The notes under the pieces were generated by a model, which did not search any database, was not told where the DNA came from, and was given only the letters and a program-made list of their open reading frames with translations. Positions 33,718-40,041 of a stretch of 40,041 nucleotides of DNA are shown here, piece after piece. The stretch's first letter is position 1; each line of letters begins with the position of its first letter. The position numbers were made by a program, and so were the translations under genes. This stretch comes from a bacterium (lineage in GTDB: Bacteria > Vulcanimicrobiota > Xenobia > Xenobiales > JADMJV01): positions 1 through 40,041 of the forward strand of contig JASBRJ010000210.1 in assembly GCA_030149525.1 (NCBI GenBank), in the 5' to 3' direction.

Positions 33718-36700
33718 TTACACCTTCAACACACTGTTGAATCCGCCCACATGATCAGGCTCTTTCAGAGGGTTGGCGGGGTCGTCCACCCATTGATTTC
33801 GATTGAGGATGAACTTGTAGTAGTGGGTTCCCGACCGGGGACGCTTGATGTCGAGTTTCCAGATGCCCGGCTCCACATTCTCCATTTCAAGTTTTTCTTT
33901 CCAACGGTCCCAACTGCCCGCTATTTCAACTACACCGGCCGAGTGGTCGTGGTAGAGGAAAGTGACTCGACCGTTCTCAAGATGCGGAGTGGACACCACA
34001 TGAGTTTCATGTTGATGAAAGTGATCCACGGCGTAGGCGAGCGCCAGGCCCGGACGCACGACTCCATGTCCCTGTCGCGCCTCGTCGGCGTCTTTGACCG
34101 TTTGGGCCGTTTTGATGAGAGCCTCCCGAATACTATGGGGAGCGATACCCGGACAGGCTTCCATGATGCAGGCGCAGGCACTTGCCACGATGGGGGCGGC
34201 GAAGCTAGTACCGTCCGCATGTTTGTAGTGGGGGCTGACGAGCTTGAGGTCACGGATACGTTCCTGGTTGGCCTCCGGATCCTGAAAGAGGTCTTGAGCT
34301 TCTTCTTCTACCTGACTCCCCGGCATGATGCAGGAAACCACCCACAGGCTGGGAGCCACGATCTCGGGCTTGTGGACCCCGCCGCCGCCTGAGCCGAAAT
34401 TGCTGTGCCAGAGCTTGATCTGTTTGCGGTCGAAGGTGTTCTTATCGTCGATTCCGCCCACGGTGAGAGCAGATGGTGAGGTGGCGGGCGGGTTGAGTCG
34501 ACGAACCCCTTCGTTTCCGGCAGCGGCGGTAACAACCACGCCCTGCTGGACCAGTCTGTTGATGGAGTTGTCGATGGGGTTCTCGGCAAACTCCCGTACG
34601 GGGTCGGCAGACACGGAGAGATTGACGACCTTGATGCCGAACTCTTCATGATTTTTTTCCACCCAATCGAGAGCCCGTTGAATGGCGGCGTCGGTGATAT
34701 GACCCTTGCTGTTGATGGTTCGGATGAGGACGACTTCGGAGTCTGAGGCGAGCCCTCGATAGAAACCTTCCGAGAGGTGCCCGTTTCCGGCAGCACATGT
34801 GGAGGTCATCATGCCATGCCATTGAGAGGCTTTTCTTTTGTCCCAGCCCGGCCAGCGGGGGGTCTCATCGGCCTCAAACCGATAGGTCTTGGTGGAGCTT
34901 TTGGTGGTGTCGACCAGCGCTTTGATACGATTCTGGGGCTCCACCAGATCCGGGTGAGGATAGAAGTCGGAGTCGATGAAGGCGATGGTGATACCTTTGC
35001 CGCTAAACCTGGGGTCGGCGTGGAGGCGAAGCGGCGTGGGGATGGCACCGAAGGCTGTCTCAGCATTGAGAGGCCAATGGGGCTGTACCGAACGGGTCAG
35101 ACAGGTAGTGCCTTTCTCCAACAGTATCTTCAAGAGCTCTTGCTGAACACAGCTGGAAGAGGCGTTGTCGCTACGGTCTTTCCAGAAGCGGTTGAGACGG
35201 AGCATCTTGTGCCAGGCCGAGCGGTCTTCGGTAAGACGGGCGGCTTTGCCGGGGCAATCCTGCAGAAGCTTGGCCACCAGTCCCGTCCAGCCGGTTTGAT
35301 GAGAGGCACCCAGGCCCGCACCGTTGTCGCCGTGGAAGTACTCGTAGAAGAGAATGTGTTTATTCCAGTGCTCTTCCCGGAAGATATCCGTCCCGCCATA
35401 AACGGGTCGGCGCCCGGAGTTGTCTTCCAAGAATAGTTCGCACAGGCGGCGGGAGAGTTCCGAGGCCACCTGGTCGAGATTGAGAAGGCGACCGGAACCG
35501 GTGGGGAATTCCACCTTGAAGTCATCACCGTAAAAGTGGTGAAATTTTTGCAGCGATTCAATGAGAAGATAATTGATGGGGAACCAGACCGGACCCCGCC
35601 AGTTGGAGTTTCCTCCGAACATGCGGGAAGACGATTCGGCGGGTTCGTAGTGGATGCTGAACTTGCGCTGTCCTAACTGTACCGAGAAAGGTTGAGACTC
35701 GTGATAGCGGGAGAGAGAGCGTATGCCGTAGTCGGACAAAAACTCGGCCTCGTCCAACAGATATTCCAAGAGCCTCCGCAATTTGTCGTCGGAGAGAAAG
35801 GCCAGTAGGCGTCTCTTCTTGCCGTCTTGGGTGCGCATAACCTCGGTGTGATTGGAAATGTGGGGACGGTGATGGAGAAACCAGTCGACCCGCCGGGCAA
35901 AGGTGGGATGATTTTCAAAAACCTCCTCATCCAAAGTCTCCACCACGGTGAGACTCAGAAGTCCCACCATGGAACGAACTTTCAGAGGTATGGTGGTACC
36001 GCCTTGAAGATAGAGTCGATCGTAATAGAAACCGTCTCTTTCGTTCCAAAGGGAAACATCGTCTTCGTCGTTGACCGCTTCGGCGATGCGAAGAAAATGT
36101 TCGAACAGCTTGGAGGCGGAGTGCTCGTAAACGGGGTTCTCTTTGGCAAGCTCCAGAGCCATCTTGAGCAGAGTGAGACAAAAAGAGGCCACCCAAGCGG
36201 TTCCGTCGGCCTGATCGATCCGCCCTCCCTCGGGCAGGCTTGCACTCCGGTCGAAGACACTGATGTTGTCGAGGCCGAGGAATCCGCCCTGAAAGATGTT
36301 GCGACCGGTTTCATCCTTGCGGTTGACCCACCAGGTGAAATTGAGAAGAAGCTTATGAAAGAGGCCCTCCAGGAAGGCCCGGTCTTTCTTGCCGGTAAGC
36401 TCTTCTTCCATCTGATAGACCCGCCAAACACCCCAGGCGGGAGTAGGAGGATTGACGTCGTTGAAGTTCCACTCGTAGGCGGGAAGCTGACCGTTGGGGT
36501 GCATGTACCACTCCCGGGTGACAAGCTCCAGTTGGCGTTTGGCAAATTGAAGATCCACCATGGCAAGCGGCAGACAGTGAAAGGCGAGATCCCAGGTGGC
36601 ATACCAGGGGTACTCCCACTTGTCTGGCATGGAGATGATGTCGAAGTTGGCCAGGTGATTCCACTGGGCGTTGCGGTCGTGGCGACGTTGGAGGCGTTCG

Positions 36701-37860
36701 CCGTCGGCGCTGAGCCACTGTTCTACGTCGTAATAGTAGAGTTGTTTGGTCCACAGCATTCCCGCAAGAGCTTGGCGCTGGACCAACTGTTCGTCCTCGT
36801 TGAGTTTGGAGTTGACGACGGTTTTGTAGAACTCGTCGGCTTCGGTTTTTCTCGTTTGGAACGTCTTCTTGAAGTTCCTGAAAGGGCTCTTCACGGACCG
36901 ATCGACCAATCGACAGCGGACTTCCTGACTCTGGCCAGGCTCTATCTCCAAGCGAAAGACAGCGCAGGCCTTGGTTCCCCTGTTCTCCGGGTTCACCGCG
37001 TTCTCGTCTTCCTCGACAAGATAGCGATGAAAGGCGTCTTTGCCGAAGCGGCCCGGCTCAGTGGTTTCGTTTTCCGTGAAGAGTATTTCCGGGCCGTTCT
37101 CCACATACAGTTTATAGTCGCCAAGGGCCGGGTGAGAGACGGAAATGGCGCCCTCTTCAGTGAGGGTCATCTCCGGTTTATAAGGCACGTCGGACATGGG
37201 TCCGCTGGGATATCCCCAACTCCAGGTATTGCGGCACCAGAGGGTAGGGATAAGATGTAGCCCGGCCGTTTCTGGACCGCGATTATGAACGGTGTAGGTG
37301 ATCAGGATGTCGTTCTGGGCCGCTTTCGCAAACTCGATGAAAACGTCGAAGTAGCGATTCTCATCGAAGACGCCGGTATCCAGAAGTTCGTACTCAAAAT
37401 CTCTTTTCGTCAGCCGGGCGTTTTCGGTCAACAAGTCCTGGTAAGGAAACTCGCTCTGAGGATACTTGTAGAGCATCTTCATATAGCTGTGAGTGGGCGT
37501 GCTGTCGAGGTAGAAGTAGTATTCCTTAACGTCTTCCCCATGATTTCCCTGAGGCCCGGTGAGCCCGAAAAGACGTTCTTTGAGAATGGGATCTTTGCCG
37601 TTCCAGAGGGCCAGGGCAAGGCAGAGGTACTGATTACGGTCACAGATTCCGGCTAAACCGTCTTCATTCCATCGGTAGGCGGTGGAGCGGGCGTCTTTGT
37701 GGGAGAGGTAGTGCCAGGCGTCGCCGTTTGCGCTGTAGTCTTCCCGCACGGTTCCCCAGGCTCGTTCGGCAAGGTATGGGCCCCAATGTTTCCAATTGCT
37801 CTTCTGCTCCCGGTAGTCTTCCAGTCGCTTGTGCTCGGCGGTCGGTGTGGACTTTTTCAT
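33718..37860 (-). CDS. GH63-type glucosidase / subtilase S8 / CBM48 fusion protein, 1380 aa
   Basis: One unbroken frame codes for three domains. Residues about 20-885 match bacterial GH63-family glucosidase-like proteins (ERAWGTVREDYSANGDAW; RWNEDGLAGICDRNQYL; YKYPQSEFPY). Residues about 945-1260 are a subtilisin-type peptidase with all catalytic residues in order: Asp963 (IAFIDSD), His1015 (QWHGMMTS), oxyanion Asn1116 (AAAGNEG) and Ser1219 (DGTSFAAP). Residues about 1287-1380 are a CBM48/AMPK-type glycogen-binding module (VVEIAGSWDRWKEKL; YYKFILNRNQWVDDP). There is no signal peptide, so it is cytoplasmic. Typical GH63 bacterial proteins end near 880-900 residues, so the protease part is an addition. 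It overlaps the aldehyde dehydrogenase gene by four bases (ATGA). Confidence 0.85.
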   Translation of the reverse strand: MKKSTPTAEHKRLEDYREQKSNWKHWGPYLAERAWGTVREDYSANGDAWHYLSHKDARSTAYRWNEDGLAGICDRNQYLCLALALWNGKDPILKERLFGLTGPQGNHGEDVKEYYFYLDSTPTHSYMKMLYKYPQSEFPYQDLLTENARLTKRDFEYELLDTGVFDENRYFDVFIEFAKAAQNDILITYTVHNRGPETAGLHLIPTLWCRNTWSWGYPSGPMSDVPYKPEMTLTEEGAISVSHPALGDYKLYVENGPEILFTENETTEPGRFGKDAFHRYLVEEDENAVNPENRGTKACAVFRLEIEPGQSQEVRCRLVDRSVKSPFRNFKKTFQTRKTEADEFYKTVVNSKLNEDEQLVQRQALAGMLWTKQLYYYDVEQWLSADGERLQRRHDRNAQWNHLANFDIISMPDKWEYPWYATWDLAFHCLPLAMVDLQFAKRQLELVTREWYMHPNGQLPAYEWNFNDVNPPTPAWGVWRVYQMEEELTGKKDRAFLEGLFHKLLLNFTWWVNRKDETGRNIFQGGFLGLDNISVFDRSASLPEGGRIDQADGTAWVASFCLTLLKMALELAKENPVYEHSASKLFEHFLRIAEAVNDEDDVSLWNERDGFYYDRLYLQGGTTIPLKVRSMVGLLSLTVVETLDEEVFENHPTFARRVDWFLHHRPHISNHTEVMRTQDGKKRRLLAFLSDDKLRRLLEYLLDEAEFLSDYGIRSLSRYHESQPFSVQLGQRKFSIHYEPAESSSRMFGGNSNWRGPVWFPINYLLIESLQKFHHFYGDDFKVEFPTGSGRLLNLDQVASELSRRLCELFLEDNSGRRPVYGGTDIFREEHWNKHILFYEYFHGDNGAGLGASHQTGWTGLVAKLLQDCPGKAARLTEDRSAWHKMLRLNRFWKDRSDNASSSCVQQELLKILLEKGTTCLTRSVQPHWPLNAETAFGAIPTPLRLHADPRFSGKGITIAFIDSDFYPHPDLVEPQNRIKALVDTTKSSTKTYRFEADETPRWPGWDKRKASQWHGMMTSTCAAGNGHLSEGFYRGLASDSEVVLIRTINSKGHITDAAIQRALDWVEKNHEEFGIKVVNLSVSADPVREFAENPIDNSINRLVQQGVVVTAAAGNEGVRRLNPPATSPSALTVGGIDDKNTFDRKQIKLWHSNFGSGGGGVHKPEIVAPSLWVVSCIMPGSQVEEEAQDLFQDPEANQERIRDLKLVSPHYKHADGTSFAAPIVASACACIMEACPGIAPHSIREALIKTAQTVKDADEARQGHGVVRPGLALAYAVDHFHQHETHVVSTPHLENGRVTFLYHDHSAGVVEIAGSWDRWKEKLEMENVEPGIWKLDIKRPRSGTHYYKFILNRNQWVDDPANPLKEPDHVGGFNSVLKV

Positions 37861-39278
37861 GCTCTCACTTTCCGCCAGATCTTTATGAGCTGCTCGGTGA
37901 ATTTTGTCAGACGCCCGGTTAGGTGGGGATAGATGGTCGGATTGTCCAGGTAGAACGGTTTCTTGAGCACGCTCTTTCGATGGCTTAGGGCTTCGAAGCC
38001 GGCCTTGCCGTGATAGGCTCCAATTCCGCTTTCACCAACACCGCCGAAGGGGAGATCGGGGGAGAGATTGTGGAGGAGGCAGTGGTTCAGGACGACGCCG
38101 CCGCTGGAGGTATGGTTGAGAACAAACTCCTGCGTTTTCGGGTTCTCGGAGAAGAGATAGAGGACCAGAGGTTTGGGTCTGTCGTTGACATAGTTCACGG
38201 CTTCCGAAATGGAATCCACCTCGAGAATGGGCAAAATCGGGCCGAAGATCTCTTCCTTCAAGAGCGGCGAGGTTTCAGGGGGGTCGGCGATCAGGGTGGG
38301 GGCGATATAGCGTTTGGCCTTGTCTCCTTTGCCGCCGCATAAAACCTTCCCCGAGTTGTCCAGAAGCCCCATAATTCGGTCGAAGTGCCGGCTGTTGACA
38401 ATGCGGCCGTATTCACTATGGGTTTCGGGATGGCCGCTCCAGAACTTCTCCACCGCCTTAAGCAGCTGAGTTTTCAGCGGCTCGGCCACAGATTTCTCAA
38501 CCAGAAGATAGTCGGGAGCGACACAAGTTTGTCCACAGTTGAAGAACTTGCCCCAGATCAATCGTTTCGCGGTGAGGGCGAGATCGGCGCTCTCATCCAC
38601 AAGACAAGGGCTCTTGCCGCCGAGCTCAAGCGTGACCGGAGTAAGGTTCTTAGCTGCCGCTTCCATCACAATTCTCGCTACCTGAGGGTTGCCGGTGTAA
38701 AAGATGTGATCGAACGGGAGTTTGAGGATTTGGGTGGTTTCCTCGGCCCCGCCCTGAAGGACGGTGAAGGCGTTGGGATCGAGATACTTGGGGAGTTCCG
38801 TGGCCAGAAGGCGGCTGGTGGCCTGGGAGACTTCAGAAGGTTTGAGGACGGCCGCGTTTCCCGCAGCGATTGCGGCTACTAAGGGAACCAGGGTCAGCTG
38901 AACCGGGTAGTTCCAGGCACCGATAATCAGAACCAGGCCGAGCGGCTCTTTGAGAATATAGCTGCGGCCCGGCTGATGAAGGAGGGGAGTGCGGACTTTC
39001 TCAGGTGCGGCCCAACGGTTCAGATGCTTGAGAGCAAAGTGAGCCTCCCACTCCACCGAGACCACCTCGGATGTCATCCCTTCAAAAGAGGACTTGCCCA
39101 GATCGATTTCAAGAGCCTCAAGAATCTGAGAATGCTTCTCCCGGCAGAAGCGGAGTATGCCTCGGAGCTGCTTTTTCCGCCAATCTAGGGAAAGGGTTTT
39201 ACCTGTCTTGAAGCCGGCTCTGGTGGCTTCCACCAGATCTTTGATCTGCTCGGCGGTTGGAAATTCTAATGTGGCCAT
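37857..39278 (-). CDS. class 3-type aldehyde dehydrogenase
   Basis: A 473-residue NAD(P)+-dependent aldehyde dehydrogenase oxidising fatty or aromatic aldehydes to acids. Signatures are IIGAWNYPVQLTLVPL, FYTGNPQVARIV, TLELGGKSPCLV with catalytic Glu218, and FFNCGQTCVAPDYLL with catalytic Cys252. The C-terminal 40 residues carry a positively charged, partly hydrophobic end as in the class 3/fatty aldehyde group (PFYLDNPTIYPHL). It heads the minus-strand operon. The 134-bp gap upstream (39279-39412) separates it from the divergent GAF gene; I see no strong promoter there. Its substrate cannot be told from the neighbours. Confidence 0.93.
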   Translation of the reverse strand: MATLEFPTAEQIKDLVEATRAGFKTGKTLSLDWRKKQLRGILRFCREKHSQILEALEIDLGKSSFEGMTSEVVSVEWEAHFALKHLNRWAAPEKVRTPLLHQPGRSYILKEPLGLVLIIGAWNYPVQLTLVPLVAAIAAGNAAVLKPSEVSQATSRLLATELPKYLDPNAFTVLQGGAEETTQILKLPFDHIFYTGNPQVARIVMEAAAKNLTPVTLELGGKSPCLVDESADLALTAKRLIWGKFFNCGQTCVAPDYLLVEKSVAEPLKTQLLKAVEKFWSGHPETHSEYGRIVNSRHFDRIMGLLDNSGKVLCGGKGDKAKRYIAPTLIADPPETSPLLKEEIFGPILPILEVDSISEAVNYVNDRPKPLVLYLFSENPKTQEFVLNHTSSGGVVLNHCLLHNLSPDLPFGGVGESGIGAYHGKAGFEALSHRKSVLKKPFYLDNPTIYPHLTGRLTKFTEQLIKIWRKVRA

Positions 39279-39412
39279 GAGGTGGATTTAGGTCTCGGAG
39301 AGGTTCGACCTTCAAGGTTGACTGAGCGGAGGGGGGGTTGCGAGTTTGGAAGATCAGGCTCCCCAACGCATAGAGACCAGGAACCCGTGGTTTCGGGACT
39401 AATGGCCCACTA

Positions 39413-40041
39413 TTGAGTCAGTTACTCCACACATTCTTGGAACAAGTCCAGGAGATTGAACCACTTTTGGATTCCGGCCAGAACTCCGATGAAGCTCTGC
39501 TGAGAGTGCTTGAAATCTTTAACGACTTGAGCCCGACTTTTCAAGCCTCGTTGCGGGCCGATGTGGGGATTCCTCTGACCAGGAGAGGGCGCGTCTTCGG
39601 ATACCTTCATTTGGAAGGCGAGGTGCCGCCGCTTCTGGCCAGTGTTGTGAAGCGAGAAGTCACCTACCTGTTGGAGAGAACTGACCGCCAACGCCGCAAA
39701 GAAAGCGAACTCAGGCGTTTGAACAAGGCGGGAAATGCCGTGAATTCGCCTCTGGATCTGCAGTCGACTCTGGAGGTTATTCTCCACACGGCACTGGAAG
39801 TGACCGACGCCCGATACGGAATTTTCCGTTTGCTCGATCCGTCAAGAGAACAACTGGTCACAGCGGCCGTGGCTGGTGAGGACCTGGATAGACCCATGGT
39901 CAAAGGTCTCCCTGTCGACGGCCGTCATATCACCGGACGGGTTGCCAGCCAACGCACCTCACTTCGTATCGACGACCTTCGCAAGCCTCCCTGGTGCGAG
40001 TTCTATGTGCCTCTCGACCTTGAGCTTGAGATGCGCTCGGA
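39413..40041 (+). CDS. GAF-domain sensor protein, 3' part missing
   Basis: A frame with no stop runs from TTG 39413 (after an in-frame TAG at 39371) off the right edge. No ATG lies in the first part, so the start is uncertain. The first 85 residues end in VGIPLTRRGRVFGYLHLEG, the closing strand of a GAF-like domain. A basic coiled linker (ERTDRQRRKESELRRLNKA) leads to a second GAF domain (LQSTLEVILHTALEVTDARY, then GIFRLLDP, then VDGRHITGRVASQRTSLRID). This is the usual sensory half of histidine kinases, phosphatases or cyclase proteins. The output domain lies beyond the window. Confidence 0.75.
   Translation, partial: MSQLLHTFLEQVQEIEPLLDSGQNSDEALLRVLEIFNDLSPTFQASLRADVGIPLTRRGRVFGYLHLEGEVPPLLASVVKREVTYLLERTDRQRRKESELRRLNKAGNAVNSPLDLQSTLEVILHTALEVTDARYGIFRLLDPSREQLVTAAVAGEDLDRPMVKGLPVDGRHITGRVASQRTSLRIDDLRKPPWCEFYVPLDLELEMRS

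Noticed and set aside
35827-37260. 477-residue open frame opposite the glucosidase fusion
   Set aside because: It lies wholly antisense to a gene with clear domains and catalytic motifs; it is a shadow frame.

Overview
The window is bacterial chromosome of moderately high GC, with compact genes, ATGA/TAATG stop-start overlaps and frequent GTG/TTG starts. The housekeeping genes (transaldolase, glucose-6-phosphate isomerase, a GH63-type glucosidase fusion, class-3 aldehyde dehydrogenase, a DUF2805 protein) do not fix the phylum and I do not name one.

Layout. (1) 0-4.4 kb: small chromosomal genes, mostly unrecognised: a zinc-ribbon/sigma-region-4-like protein, a DUF2805 protein, a lipoprotein, two hypothetical proteins and a membrane protein. 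(2) 4.4-31.0 kb: an accessory island bounded by a 19-bp perfect direct repeat (4408-4426 and 30951-30969), with imperfect inverted copies of a ~50-bp sequence just inside. It holds an HNH-like protein; a complete BREX phage-defence operon brxE-brxA-brxB-brxC-pglX-pglZ-brxL (5.5-19.6 kb); a convergent two-gene cluster of nuclease-like proteins (Mrr-like and SEC-C); a 0.9-kb structured stretch with no clear gene but DnaA-box-like sites and terminators; a decaying recombination module (zinc/RHH protein, SWIM protein and excisionase each broken by one in-frame stop, and an intact tyrosine recombinase); a DUF4365 protein coupled to an unrecognised 383-aa protein and a frameshifted third gene; and an AbiE toxin-antitoxin pair between two copies of a repeat. 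(3) 31.0-39.3 kb: a tightly coupled minus-strand carbohydrate operon, aldehyde dehydrogenase - GH63/subtilase/CBM48 fusion - pgi - tal, closed by a terminator only 18 bp outside the island's right repeat. (4) The right edge holds the start of a GAF-domain sensor protein that runs off the window.

How it fits together. The island reads as a defence island with its own integrase. BREX supplies methylation (PglX) and phage exclusion (BrxC, PglZ, BrxL and partners). The flanking cassettes are further candidate anti-phage modules. Most unusual are: BrxE (a type 6 hallmark) in an operon that otherwise ends like type 1 with BrxL; the convergent nuclease pair; the DUF4365 cassette; the structured 23.5-24.4 kb stretch; and the fusion of a glucosidase, a subtilisin-like protease and a glycogen-binding module in one cytoplasmic polypeptide. 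All calls come from reading the sequence and family knowledge; no database search was run.
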